Below are positions 25,282 through 37,800 of a stretch of 64,000 nucleotides of DNA, piece after piece (the first letter of the stretch is position 1; each line of letters begins with the position of its first letter). Position numbers and translations under genes: made by a program. The DNA comes from Marasmius tenuissimus. Taxonomy: Eukaryota > Basidiomycota > Agaricomycetes > Agaricales > Marasmiaceae. Location: positions 372,001 through 436,000 of the forward strand of contig JAQOTA010000062.1 in NCBI GenBank assembly GCA_029532415.1, given 5' to 3'. Below the pieces are notes generated by a model. That model did not search any database. It saw only the letters and a list, made by a program, of their open reading frames with translations, and had not been told where the DNA came from.

Positions 25282-27562
25282 ATGCCTCCTCGTTTGAAAT
25301 GGACCGACCCAGACGCTCTTTCTGCCATCACCCTCGCAGTATCCCGATGCATTCCACAGTGGCCCAACGGCCTTCGAGATTATCAGCGAGAATACATCCC
25401 AGCGGTCCTAAATGGCGACAATCTCGCAGTTTTTGCAGCGACTGGAGAGGGAAAATCAGCATTCTTCTGTGTTCCTATCGCGATTCACAATGAGCTCTCG
25501 AAGAGTTCAGAACTCTATCCGGATTTACCTTGGAAGGAATATGCAAGAGGAATTGTAGTGACACCTACAAAAGGCCTCGCAGCGAGTATCGTGCGTGGTT
25601 GTGTTTTATTGTGTTTCAACTCTTCTCATGATTCTTTAGGTTTCTGAGCTAAAGCTGTTCAGAATCGAAGCGTTTGCTTATACGCACGAGAACCTGACAA
25701 AGTGCCGAATTGAAGGAATTGACGTTGTCGACAAAATTTGCGAATCTCGGACGTGGCAGGTCATTTGTGTGGACCCGGAGCACTTGCAGCAGAAGGAATG
25801 GCGTCGTATTATGAAGAACGACACGTTCATCAAGAGCCTCGTATACTTTTGCTGCGAGGAAGTCCATCTCATTCGAGACTGGGGTGCTGCCTTTCGACCT
25901 TCGTTCAAATTCATTGGTTCTACTGCTTGCGGTGAACTCCCGGACCATATCCCTATCATTGCTCTCTCTGCTACATGTCCTCCCGGCCTTGTCACCGACT
26001 CTGTCTGCAAATCCCTTGGGCTCATAGGAAATAACTTCCACACCATCCGACGTTCCAATGAGCGGCTCAACATGCAGCTCGTTGTTGAACCCTACAAGCG
26101 AGTCCACGGTTTCTCCAAGTACCACCAGATCTACCCATATGTCTGCAGTGGACGTAAGCTCGTCATTCACGTCAATACAATACCCGAGGCCTACGACATT
26201 TACCTCTTCCTATTCAACCTCCTCCCCGAATCATGTAATCGGCTACGACGTGTTCGGATGTACCATTCGCTCTGTACTGACGACTACAATAACAAGACGC
26301 TGGAGCTCATTGACGATGACCCATACCTCCAGGTTGTTATTGCAACGATCGGATTCGCAAATGGGATCAACCGTCAGGCGATACGAGACTGTATCTCATG
26401 GAAGCTTCCAGCAACGTTGGATCAGTTGCTCCAACAGCTAGGTCGAGGGGGTCGTTTGCCAGAGGTACTATGCCGAGGTATTGCCATTGCATCGCCGGAG
26501 GATATCAAGAAAGCAAGGGCTTTCGTCTCAGGTATGAATGCATTGGCCTCCATTCAGACGGCGAGTTAATCTATCTCAGGTACAGCCCTGCCAGCAGACA
26601 CCTCAAGAACAAGTCGTGCGAAGAAGAAATCAAAATCAACCACGCAGGATGCACAGTCACTCGATGGTGGAAAGGCGCAACTCCTTGCCGAAGACTGGTG
26701 TATAACTCAGGCCTGCAACGTGTACTACCAAAACCCCCCCATCGAGGTTTCCTCTCTTGACTGCTATCAGGCAGAACGCAGTGTCTACTGTAGTCTCTGT
26801 GCCGCCAGACATGGTGTCGAGTACGACTTCGCTTCAGCTCCCTACCCCGATGACTTCACCGATATTCCCCCGAGTTGGCTTCCGCTTCCACCGCCCAAGA
26901 AGAAGTCAAAGCGGCACAAGTCGAAGACATGGCTGGGGAAGAGCGAGCGTAAAAGCATGCGGTTATGGCTGCTGGACTTTCGAAAGGTTGTCTGGTCTGA
27001 AGTCGACACTGCAAAGTATCCTGACGCTATCTTTTATCCCTCCGACCTATTCCTCTCCCATACCGTCATTGAAACGATTCTTGACAAATTTCTCGTTATC
27101 ACTGAACCCTACGAGCTCGCAGCAATCATCAAATCTAACAGCTGGCCCATCACAGAAGCTCAATCTACCCGCCTCTTCGTACTGATCCAAAATTTCCAGA
27201 ACCTCGTTCGGGAGTGGCGAAGACTGGAGGAGAAGGAGCGGTTGGAGGCCAAGAAGGGCAAGGCAGTGAAGGCGGCCGTACAGCTCAAGATAGCAGATGA
27301 CTCTGACGAATCTGATGAGGATGTTGACATGTCTAGTGATGGAGGTGTCGCGGCAGTCAGGGCGAATGAACTGCAGCCTTTGGCTACTACCTCTACGAGG
27401 CACAACATCCCAGCTTCTAGACCAGCCCCCAGGAAGCGAGTCCCGCAGCCTACGATGGCCCAAGTTACAGAGGAATACGGGCCAAAAAGAACCAACAACC
27501 GGCGAAGGCAAGGTGTGATTCCCGATTTCCCTATCAGACATCCACTAACTAATGTTTTCTAA
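25282..27562 (+). CDS. RecQ-like superfamily 2 DNA helicase
   Basis: Three exons (25282-25590, 25640-26531, 26580-27562) encode about 727 residues. Helicase motifs are in order: motif 0-like LRDYQREYIPAVL, Walker A ATGEGKS, motif Ia TPTKGLAAS, a variant motif II CEEVHLIRDWG in place of DEAH, motif III ALSATCPPG, motif V ATIGFANGIN and motif VI QLLQQLGRGGR. The core is followed by a Cys-rich DCYQAERSVYCSLC segment that may bind zinc, then a basic and acidic tail. Related agaricomycete genes are often multicopy and some fungal relatives are subtelomeric. No intact HRDC domain is seen. The first acidic residue of motif II is Glu, so ATPase activity needs testing. Its stop overlaps that of the DUF6589 gene. 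Confidence 0.85.
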
Positions 27563-30500
27563 GTGTCCGAGCCAGACCATTGACCCTCATCATCATCGGT
27601 GTTCAGCCCGCCATCCTTGTTTTCCTTATCACTTTCGTCCTGTTCGTCGGAGCTTGCAGTGTATCCAAACATGTCCTCTCTATCCTCTCCATCGGTTTCC
27701 CTTTCGTTCTGTTCGTGCTCTCTCTCACTTCCACTATCGCTATCGTCGCTTCCGTCACTTCCTTCTGATGTTGAATCCTCATCCTCCTTGGAGCTGTTAT
27801 TCCTGCTTTCATCCTCTTCACTTTCATGTATCGCACAATCCAAATTGCTCGTGATGTTAACTTGCGTATCAGTACTGGAATTGATATTGACCTTGTTCTT
27901 CTCGCGTTCGATGGCAGTGATAAACTTCGATTTCGCGGATGACTTCCCAAGATAGTTGTCCATCTTTCCCCCTTCTTCGAGTGCTCGATATCCTGCACCA
28001 AGGAGATTGACTGCCACATGGCCGTAATGACGGGCCTTTCGAAAGTAAGCGTGTTCGTAATTCTTCAGATCTTGAAGGAGTACTCGGAGTTCTGGCTTCA
28101 TGTGCGGGGACGTGTGTTTATTGGAGCGATGATAGAGGTCGAAAGCTGTTTCGAAGGTACCACGAAGCTCAACAAAGCGGTGGACATTGGGAGATATGAT
28201 TGTCCGGTAGTATGGGTCGTCAAAGTTGCCGCCTGCCTTGGTAACCATCGCCTCGAGCTTTTTGTTATGATCCTCTTGCATCAAATCGCGCTCCTTGGCT
28301 CGGAGACCAAACTTGACCAGATAGTTGTTGAGAATCGCTGTTCTCAGTGCTGGAGAAGACTCATGCTCGAGCAGGCAGTGAAGTTCAAGGAGATATTGGA
28401 AGTATTGCTGGTGTGTCGAGCCTGCGAACATAAAGATCCAGATCTACATGGAATGAGTACAGCCGTGCATTCCATTTCTACGGTTTAACTTACTTTGAGC
28501 TGTTCCATGACCCGGCCAATGTCTCCATCGTGAATAGCAAAGTCAAGGGCCAGCCACGAGCCAAATTGGAACTTGAACAGAATCGAATTTGCGAGGGACT
28601 GGTCTCCATCGAACTGCTGATCATTCTCCGAGTCTTTCCCTTTCGCTTTCCCGGGATCATTCGTACCACTGGTAGATGTTGAGATAACTGTATTGGATGT
28701 CCAAGGTGTGCCGTTCGGAACATGCAGAGAGGGAGTGGCCTTTTGATGAAGCTCGGCTGATAACGCATGCTCGTGGGCACGAATTGATGTATACCGCTCG
28801 ACTAGAAGACATGCTTTGGACAACAAATCTTCGAAGGATGGAATCTTGTTATCCTTTTCGAGGGATTCGAAGTAAACCTCGAGATCATCAACACCGTACA
28901 GGACTCTGGAGGTTATCCCAGAGGAAAAGATCAAAGTTTGATCGTACTTAGCTGAGATGAGAACGTACCGCCAGCAATCAAGAACTTGACCAATCCATAT
29001 CAAGGTTAATCCATCCGCTGTTGGATAATGATCACACTTCTTGAGGTCTGCGGGCCTCTTGAAGTTGATAGATGCGTAGAGCTTTGACATCGAAGAGGGA
29101 TCCGAACATGTAGCTGGCCCAAAGTGATTTTCGCTACATGCTATAAGTGCTGTATGCTTCGCGTGCCAAGCTTCGGGTGTAGCTATTTTGTTCCTCAGCG
29201 TGTCGCGGTTGTTATGTGATGTCGGAGCAAGATATTTCTGGAGACGTTGGAACGTGGCAAAGGTCGCGCCATCTCCACCCACCCACTCCAGTACCTCTTC
29301 GTCATCTCCTGTCGTTAACCCTGCTTGCTCATCAAAATCAATGATGCAGCGCTTTAGCCCCTGCGTCTCAACCTCTCGCTCAGCATTTGTCCCTAAAGGC
29401 TGGATTACACTCCGATGATCATCTGGGATGCGATAGATTGCAATAGGTGGGGAACGGAAGCGGTCCATCAACACGGATTCGTATAAAGAGCCGAGAACTG
29501 GAATGAATTTAATAAGGGCATGGGCAACGTGAAGGGCAGAGACATCGTAGTGGTGCTTCCAGTCAATGCTAAAGAAGAGCTTGCTTGTGGTGAGTGTAGA
29601 GCGCTCATTCTTCGCAACCCGGCTAAGGTGATCAGGTAGACTCCAAGCACCGGGGGGAGAGTCGTGAACCTTGAGTGATGTACATGCCGTCCCAGTTTTG
29701 AGCTCATTCTGTCGGAAAAGACCACCTTCTCGTGCTTCGATCTGCCGCTGAGTATTATCAATGATTTGAATGCTTCCCAGTTTTCCCTCCGCAGCGGCCT
29801 CCGCGTTCATATTCCGCCATACCTCGAGGTCACGACCAGTCATCGTAGCGAGAGCCTGCCGGGTCGTATTGTCCGAAACTGAGAGTCCCAAGCGACAGGT
29901 AAGCCGTTTTATGTCCATGTGAGTCTGTGTCGCAAACTCATGAATACCGAGAGGCATTGACAGGTACCCGGTTGCTCGTTCGTTCCGGGCAATGATGAGC
30001 GGGTTCATTGAGGCAAGCAAGACCTTTGCAGAATAGACTTTAGCAAAAGAATCAGAGAGAACAGAGTTTTAATCTCACCATATCTGTGGGCCGATTTCCC
30101 CTTTCTGTCTCTTCTTCTGTCCTCAGTGTACCATTGTTGACCAGCTGTTCCATAAACGTAGACAGAAACTTTCCCCGCCGTCTAAATGTATCGACCGAGC
30201 GCTTTGGGCTGAAGTTCCCAATATCCTCCCACGTCACATCTTTTGCTGGCATCCGGACCCGGGCAGCATCCTCAGGGCGCGTCTCCTCGCACTCCTCCTT
30301 CACCAGGGTGTCAAGGTCGCAGGACGCACGGTTCACACACAGCTGAGCACTCCAAGATGACATTGCAACACGTGCATAGTGTAGCTTCATAGGGTCCCCG
30401 GAAACAGAGAAGGACTGTGCTCGTTCAGATTTGTACCGTGATCTATGAGATGGGTAGGCATTGCGATGGTTATAGGCCGCCTTTAGAATTTCAAGGAACT

Positions 30501-31188
30501 TGACGACGTCTTGACCCTGTAGCAAGCGCATTGAGAGTTTCTTGTGAAGCGATGACCGTAGATTATCCTTTGGATTTGACACGAAAAGCAGAAAGAAGCG
30601 GCCAACGGTCAGGTTTGTTTTGGAGATGAACTCTAGAATTTTGGTGACGGTGGCATATTCCTCGACGAGTTTTTCGTAGTCCCGTTCGGACTTTGACTTC
30701 CTGGGAAGTACGAGCCGTGTCGGATGATCTGGAACGTCAATAGAGAGGTCGTGAAGTGGTGTGAAGGGTGGTGGTGATTGTTGAAGGCTTATTGGACTTC
30801 CGAGCATCTGCTGGGACAGGATAGGGAGGGAGAACGAAGCATTTGACATGGATGATGGTGTAGGCAGGCTTGTAGTACCGTTCAATGGTGTTTGGTGCGA
30901 AAAGAGCGACCCATTATCCCTTAAACCACCCAGCAACTGACTCGTCTGACCCCCCAAACCAGACTCTCCATCCTCCATCATGACATCAGGCCCATCCTGC
31001 TTCCATAGATCATTCATATGGGAGCCTGAAGCTGCGGAGCAGCGCTCAAGAGACTCTGGTGTTGCTGGCCGATAGGATTCATCGTATGACCGGGGCAAAG
31101 ATGGGATAGTAGGGGTAGGATCCGGTATTTTCATCCAGTTTCGACGTGGCTTTGGGCCTGATTTTCTCTGAGGGGGGTCCTTAGGCAT
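27559..31188 (-). CDS. DUF6589 domain protein
   Basis: Four exons (31188-30079, 30023-28969, 28905-28494, 28443-27559) join to about 1153 residues with normal GT..AG introns. The first exon is a Pro/Ser-rich leader with RKSGPKPRRNWMK and then a folded part containing TVGRFFLLFVSNPKDNLRSS. Later exons carry FFSIDWKHHYDVSALHVAHA, EWVGGDGATFATFQRLQKYL, QYFQYLLELHCLLEHE, AILNNYLVKFGL, ISPNVHRFVELRG and an acidic tail. These match the DUF6589 family, which I know only from agaricomycete genomes and which has no assigned function to my knowledge. The start at 31188 (MPKDPPQRKSG) is preferred; 31290 is also in frame. The tail-to-tail position with the helicase suggests the two are inherited as a unit. 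Confidence 0.78.
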
Positions 31189-31499
31189 TGAACGCGAATC
31201 GGGCAAGCAGAATATGGGAAGATAATTGGTATATTTCGAGGAAAGAGGCAAATCACAGTCGACGCGTCGCAATGGTCGAGAGGCAAGCACACATGATTAG
31301 CTAATCAAAAATCAAGCCGCTGAGACCCCCTGGAAAAGCACCAGACTACATATCAACACATCACTTGTGATCGTCAGTTGGTATCGTCAGTCTGGTTACT
31401 CGAGACTACTTGCTGCCCGGGACTTTGGTTTCCGGCACCGATGAGTCAATGACACTCTCCTTGTACCCCGGTACCAATCTATTCCGGTATGCCATGTAA

Positions 31500-33906
31500 T
31501 AAACTCCTCCTTCCGTCCTCGTTCAACAAATGCAAAGTCGACTTGAAGGAGGCGAACCATATAGCCATGCAGTGTTGTAAGATCCGGCTGCAAGAAGTAG
31601 AATTCATCTCGATGGTCCCCTTGAAGTGCCAGGGCGGGATTGACCACTTGCACCGTCCACCCCCTCTCGACCACTTACACCACCCACCCTTACTTACACC
31701 ATCTGGGCTTCAGATGCACCCGAATTCCCCAGATACACCACCTAAAAAGACCATGTGTTAAGGCGGTGGTGGTGTAAGTAGTCTCTGAAGATGGGGCGAG
31801 ATAAATCAGACGATGTGCCCGGCGACGTGTCTACTTTCCAATCTGGGAACTCTCCGAGTCGTTTCTATGTGCTTGGGCTGTCACTTCGCGTGATCATCAC
31901 TAAGTTTCAAAAATTATTCACCTGTCAGCAATGCAGCGTTGGGAGTGAAGATAGTCTAACTCTGAGCTCAGGTGTCATCACCGTATAACGCAAGGTAATT
32001 ATAGAAGTATAGTATGTAATACCTTGAAGATGCTGCAAGCTTTTGGATCGCCCAAAATGGTTTTCGAAAAAAACCCATGGAGGTGTGGTGGGGAGTTGAA
32101 CTTGACGCTCAAGCAACCGTCGTTGAAGGGAAGGTTTGGCAGACGCGCTCCTGCTGGACTATAAGACGATATAACCGTGCATCCAGTTTATACGCTATAT
32201 GCCCATCGCATATTAGCGCAGCATTCCCGTGAAAAGCACGAATTCATAACTCGTTTCAAAACTTAGTAGATATTGGCAAATGTATAATCGAGACCTTACA
32301 GTGATCTTACTGGGCCGTCCGGGACTGGCGTTGCTCAACGATCCTCGTCGTTCTTAACATCTCGGTCGCGCCACAATTTAGTATAGGTGAATTGCTTGAA
32401 GAGGACGTTGGCCATCGTATTGGATAATAATCCAAATGAATTTCGCGGATAATGTAATAACGTATACACCGTTGTGTGAAGTGGCTACAGTAAATACTAC
32501 TATACTAACTATGATCAACGCCGTAGCCTCCACATGTTGGCAGTATGGCATAGTGGTGAGCTCCAGGTCGAAGTCTAGGCTAAAACATATACGTACATGA
32601 TTTTTTCGCACCGTGACGAGTGCTGGCAACGGGGGGAAAGGGAGACGTTGAACACTGTCGAACTAGGGTCTATTTAAAATGAGCCGGTTCGAGCCTTGGT
32701 TCCGCTTCGGCTACATTCCTGAATCAGCAACCACCATCTTACACCACCTTTCCCGAAGTCAAGGTGGTGCATCTTGAGAAATCGGGTGCATCTAAACCTC
32801 ATGTGGTGTAAGTAGAGGTGGGTGGTGTAAATGGTCGAGAGGGGGTAGACGGTGCAAGTGGTATATCCTCGTGCCAGGGCCGAGGACTCTAGAGTAATCA
32901 ATCCATGTTTAAATACATGAGGATCGAAAAGATATCATATACCTCGACTAGTGGTGAATGTCGAGCCCAGAAGCGGGAGGTCGCCATCGCTCGTACGAGG
33001 ATGACATGACACTTTGTCAATTGTCGCCCTCCCGGTGTCAGAAACGGAGGAGGCGGGGTCGTATTTCCGTCGCTAGGCAGTAGAATGACGCAAAGTGCCG
33101 GTGCAGACTTGTCTTGTGGTCTGTGATGTGGGACTGGAGGAAAGAAGGGGGTAAAAATGTCGAGAGAGAGGCAGAACGGATCTCGACGGCGAACCATCTG
33201 TTCAGAGCGATAATTCAGTGGTTAAAGAGCATGAAGGAATGAATACCGAGAGAAGCAAAGACACCAAAGTATCAAGCTCGTCTTCCGTATTGTTGGCCTC
33301 GCAACGCAACAAGAGTTAAGGCTGTGCAAGGAGTCTCATTCCACCATAGATAGATTGATGTGTGACGGAAGTCCTGCATAAGGGAACGAATGGAAATTTT
33401 CCTAGAGAGCGGAACCGAACGGCCTATTTACCAGCTACCAGTGTGTTTTGAGAGTGTCCGGGGATAGAGTAAAGCATGGAGTAGGCGCATCGTAGATTAC
33501 TCCACATACTTTGGCGGATCGAGAGCCTCAGGAAGCTCAGTAGACTGAGGGATTCTGTAGCTCAGAAGGCAGCCGTGGTAGTCATGGAAGAAGCGCCAAG
33601 TAAGCGCTCATTTCACCCATATCATTTTCGCGCCAAACAACGCGTCTTGCCCTGTAACCACGACCATCGCACTCATTGCTTTCATCTAGCTCTCTCTTTC
33701 GACTTTTATGGGCTCAAACTCAGGTATGAGTATAATGAAAGGCTCGGCTCCGTCACCTTCGACTTCAACATGACCTCAACAACCTCAAACGACCATATTG
33801 CTGTTTCGACTCGTTGAGCAAGTCCATCTACCTCGATTCGGTTTCTGGGTCGTTCAGTGAAGGATAAAAAGCTCGGTAAGTAGTCGAGATTTCCTCAGCA
33901 CTCACC
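31500..33906 (+). repeat. Repeat R copy 5, split by a Mutator-like element
   Basis: The left part (31500-31635) and right part (32871-33906) together match R copy 3 at 11800-12620 and R copy 2 at 7990-8357. The right edge lies about 55 bases before the ATG of the glycine-rich protein gene, so this copy now supplies part of that gene's upstream region. Confidence 0.65.
31636..32870. mobile_element. Mutator-like (MULE-type) non-autonomous TIR element, 1235 bp
   Basis: Terminal inverted repeats of about 105 bp are visible: the left end has ACCACTTGCACCGTCCACC then CTCTCGACCACTTACACCAC, and the right end carries the complement with few changes. GTGCCAGGGC flanks it at 31626-31635 and 32871-32880, a 9- or 10-bp target duplication. 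Long TIRs with a 9-11 bp duplication are typical of Mutator-like elements. No transposase frame is present; the longest internal frame (minus, 32378-32629) is unrecognised. Confidence 0.8.
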
Positions 33907-33961
33907 CGCTCTTACATTGTGTTTCGTCCTTAGTCTCTTCTCTCCAGCCAAAGCCAACAGA

Positions 33962-34837
33962 ATGCGTTTCTCAGCTTCCCAGCTCATTGCTCTTTTCTTG
34001 CTCGCGACGACGAGCGTTCAAGCTCTCAACGTTGAAGCTAGGGTATGTCTTTCGTTAGTTTTCCTCGATAATTTTTCCAGCACTGAATCTATCTTTCAGT
34101 CACCCGAGCCTGACGTCGCCGAGCGTGACGAACAAGGACTCTGGAAACCGCCTTCTCATTACCCCAAGCCTCCTCACTACCCTCCTAAGCCACCTCACTA
34201 TCCACCCAAGCCACCTCATCATCAGAACTACGCTCGTGATGAGGCAGCTGCTGCCGATAACTATGGCGGCGACAAGGGCAATAACGGTGGAAAAGACAAC
34301 AATGGTGGTTACGGCAATGGTGGCAAGGACAACCAGGGAGGGAAAGACAACAACGGCGGCTACGGAAACGGTGGCAAGGACAACAATGGAGGATATGGGA
34401 ACGGAGGGAAGGACAACAACCACGGAGGTGGCTACGGCAATGGCGGAAAGGACAACCATGGCGGGTATGGAAATGGCGGCAAAGATAATCACGGTGGCTA
34501 CGGTGGTAAAGGCGGCTATGGCGGAGGGAAGGGTGGCTACGGCGGAGGATATGGTGGACACGGCGGGTACGGCGGCGGGTACGGTGGTGGATACGGAGGA
34601 GGACGTGGTGGCTACGGCGGAAACTACCGTCGTGAAGAGCAAGGTGGTTATGGTGGTGGCTACGGCCACAATGGAGGATACGGCGGAGGATACGGTGGCG
34701 GATACGGAGGAGGATACGGAGGCCATGGTGGGTATGGAGGGTATGGTGGGTATGGAGGTCATGGAGGTTATGGAGGCCATGGAGGCTACGGAGGCGGTTA
34801 CGGTCATGGTGGATATGGCGGTGGAAAGGGATACTAA
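33962..34837 (+). CDS. Secreted glycine-rich repeat protein
   Basis: Exon 1 (33962-34042) encodes a signal peptide, MRFSASQLIALFLLATTSVQ, followed by ALNVEAR. A 57-nt intron (34043-34099, GTATGT..TTTCAG) keeps frame even if unspliced. Exon 2 encodes an acidic start, three Pro/His/Tyr repeats of the type PPKPPHY, about seven KDNxGGYGNGG repeats, then GGYGGG repeats to the stop at 34835-34837. The composition suggests a secreted, disordered wall or matrix protein; no enzyme domain is present. The matching long open frame on the minus strand is a shadow of the repeats. Because the DNA is a minisatellite, allele length may vary. Confidence 0.8.
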   Translation: MRFSASQLIALFLLATTSVQALNVEARVCLSLVFLDNFSSTESIFQSPEPDVAERDEQGLWKPPSHYPKPPHYPPKPPHYPPKPPHHQNYARDEAAAADNYGGDKGNNGGKDNNGGYGNGGKDNQGGKDNNGGYGNGGKDNNGGYGNGGKDNNHGGGYGNGGKDNHGGYGNGGKDNHGGYGGKGGYGGGKGGYGGGYGGHGGYGGGYGGGYGGGRGGYGGNYRREEQGGYGGGYGHNGGYGGGYGGGYGGGYGGHGGYGGYGGYGGHGGYGGHGGYGGGYGHGGYGGGKGY

Positions 34838-37800
34838 ACGCTCGAGTTACCTCCCACCCAATCTTTCTTTACGGACACCCCTATCTCTGATACTTTCTCT
34901 TCGTCTCGGTCTGCCTGTGTCTGCGATTAATCTTGGCGGTTGCATACGCGTTCGCAAGTTTTCCCTTCTTGTAATGGTACTAAATAGGCTTGAAACTGTA
35001 ATAATCATGTGGTTCAACTTGCAGAAACTCCAATTAGAAAGGCAACTCGCTTTTTCGCTGATTCGATCGGATTTGAAGAAGTCTAGATCTTGTGGATCCT
35101 TGTGGGCGTAAGGTACAATGAACGATTGAGGATTCGGGGAGTCCCCGCTACTTCCTACGACACTTCGTCAGCTCTCCTTGGCTCAAAACGGTTTCAGTCA
35201 TCCTCAATTTTGGGGCTATAACGCGGCGAAAAGCTTAGAGGAGGGAGCCACAAGGAGTTGCGAGCACACTGGTTCGAATGACGGGTCGTTTCGGACGTTC
35301 GATCTTGTTTTAGACGTGCATAGAGTAGTCGTTAAAGGCCTGAGAAATAATCTTCAATCAAGGGCTTACAAAAAGAAGGGATAAGGAATAGACCATCCAT
35401 CCGTTGCGCCGATGTACAACTGATCCTCATTCCGTTTCATGCTACGGATAATTCTCCCAACGCAAGTTCATGCTGCTAAGCGAGTTGATAAGGTGGCTGG
35501 GATCGTCACCAAGATCTCTTCAAGAAACGGGGAATGGTTGCCTCACGAGTACGAGATGAGGTTTCAAAAAGGCTCTAATAGCGGCCAAGAAGCGGGTATT
35601 GAGTAGGTGACCAATTCGAAGTATTATGCGGGTCTGGGAGGTGGCGCAGTTGGCCGACAATTTGGAGCCAAAGCTTCTTTACCCGGGATTGACATTTGCT
35701 CGACTTCGCCCATCCTGAGGTTTTGCAGTCACTGATTGAAATTCCTTATACCCTACTATAACTTTGAACGACTTCGCCCAAGGCAATCAAACCAGAAACA
35801 AGTACGTTTGGGTATCTATCTGAGATCTCTCGATATGATTACGCCGTATGGGACTCGCCTCCGCCCATGCAGCACAAATATGAATTCCGCCTGATGGCGT
35901 ACCCTTGCACCCTCATAATACCTGCACAAAGCGAATTTTGATCAGCCCGAAAAATTTCAGAGTCGTCAAGAGAACGCACGTACTATGCACCGAATGATCA
36001 GGCCCAATTGTCGAACATTTCTACAGCAGGAAACGAACCGGAGCGCTAACACCTGCCTAGGTACTCAGGCCTTGAGGGGCGTATACCCAGTTCGTGGGTT
36101 TGAGCGATACCTGGACAAGGAGCGCCCAGGTTCGAGCGGATGAAAACGGTCAAAGAAACACATACCCTCAGCCCGTTGGTACCCAGCGAGTTGTCCGAGT
36201 CTACTCGCCTGATAGGTGTCTCTAACCGTTCTTGACGGGTATGACGGAGTAGTGTAAGCGAAATGGAGGCAAAGAATCACAAGTGCGGCCCATCGAAGTC
36301 GTGTGTTGACTGTTGTGAGGGCGAAGGCGAGCTGAGACCGAACGTGCTTTAGATAATGTCTTCGAGAAATCGATATGCATTCCTGAATCCCCGTAAGCCA
36401 AAAAAGAGATTGAGAGGGGATTGGTAGCACACACTCATTCAGTACGTGGACCGCCAGGACATTCCTCCTTTAGAGTCTACAGGCTCGCCAAAAATGGGAG
36501 ACACGGACACCATAGCATGATGTGACAGAGCATGAACTATTGATGGAGGCAAAGAATCACAAGTGCGGCCCATCGAAGTAACTGTCGAAGATCCGAACGA
36601 TCGTCGGATGTGAATCTTGAATCTTCTATCCTCTCGTTCGCTCGGGACTGAAGCCTGAGTTCATGCCTTGTCCGATATGAATGACCTTGAGCATTGCTCG
36701 CTACTTGTTGATACTGACGAGTGGAGGCTTCGAGTAGCGGCCCAGCGAGAGAACATATAAGAGCGTATTCATAGTAAAAGAAAATCAAAGTAAGAAGATA
36801 CGCACCGTTCTTCTATTCCCCACAAATTGTCTCCATGGTGCGTCCGTTTAGAGAATCGGATTGCGATCAGTCAGACGAGTCTTTCGAGTATATAGCGTGA
36901 GTCCTATACAAGTAGAATTCAAAACAATGAGCGACTAAACACGAAGAGTAAAAGTGGCATACCTAGGGCAACGGAGGCCATACCGGTTTCTTCTACTAAT
37001 TTCGATCGAGCAGAGACCGTGAGTCCAGGGTAGTTGAGAATGGCCATGGCGGTGGAAGGTAAGAACGGACGCATCCATGTCGGTGCGCTAAAGGTCGACA
37101 TGATGATGGAAAGGTGCTAGAGCGCCATCGGCCGAGCGTGTTCGATAATTGAGACCATCTTTGTTGAATAGCGTCGATCGGGGTCCCATCAGCGTTGGCT
37201 CTACTCCACCAACAGGGATAAGTACGAGCGCAAGGAATCAATATAGAGAAAACGTACGGACTGATTTTCCCGTCTAAAGACGTGGACGGTGGCATCTGAA
37301 GATCTCATAGACTAGACGACCGTCTCATTATTATCCCAACGCTGAACACGACGAGGAGGGTTTTGATCAATCTCGATAAGTGTTCTGGCGTCGCGAGATG
37401 GGATTGAAAACACGCACCTCCGCTTGTTGGGTCCCAGTGTACGAGACCATATCTGGTACCAGAGGTTCGAAGTATCATCGAAATGACGAGACAGGAGAGC
37501 TTGAGATGATGAACAGAAATTAGGTTCGAGCGGAGTATGAAAAGCAGCGCCGTCTTGGACGTCAACGTTGGATAGCCTATCGGGGGGTTAACGCCGTGGG
37601 CGCCATTCTTCCAGACACGATGCATGAGCCTCAACACGCGTGGTGGGTTGCTTGCTCGTTGCTGGACCTAACAAGCTCGAGGCCAAGCTCAGCCTCGCTG
37701 GTAAGCTTGACTCAGTGAGCTAACAATGGAATATCGAATATATTTCTCAGAAAAGCTGCGAACCGAGTCCCTATCGATCCAGCAAAGTCCGGCTTTCCCT

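Noticed and set aside
34100..34807. Long Val/Ser/Thr-rich open frame on the minus strand
   Set aside because: It is the antisense shadow of the glycine-rich repeats and has no start context or domain.
36919..37637. Possible membrane-protein gene on the minus strand
   Set aside because: Hydrophobic frames exist, but no consistent exon chain or family signature could be built.
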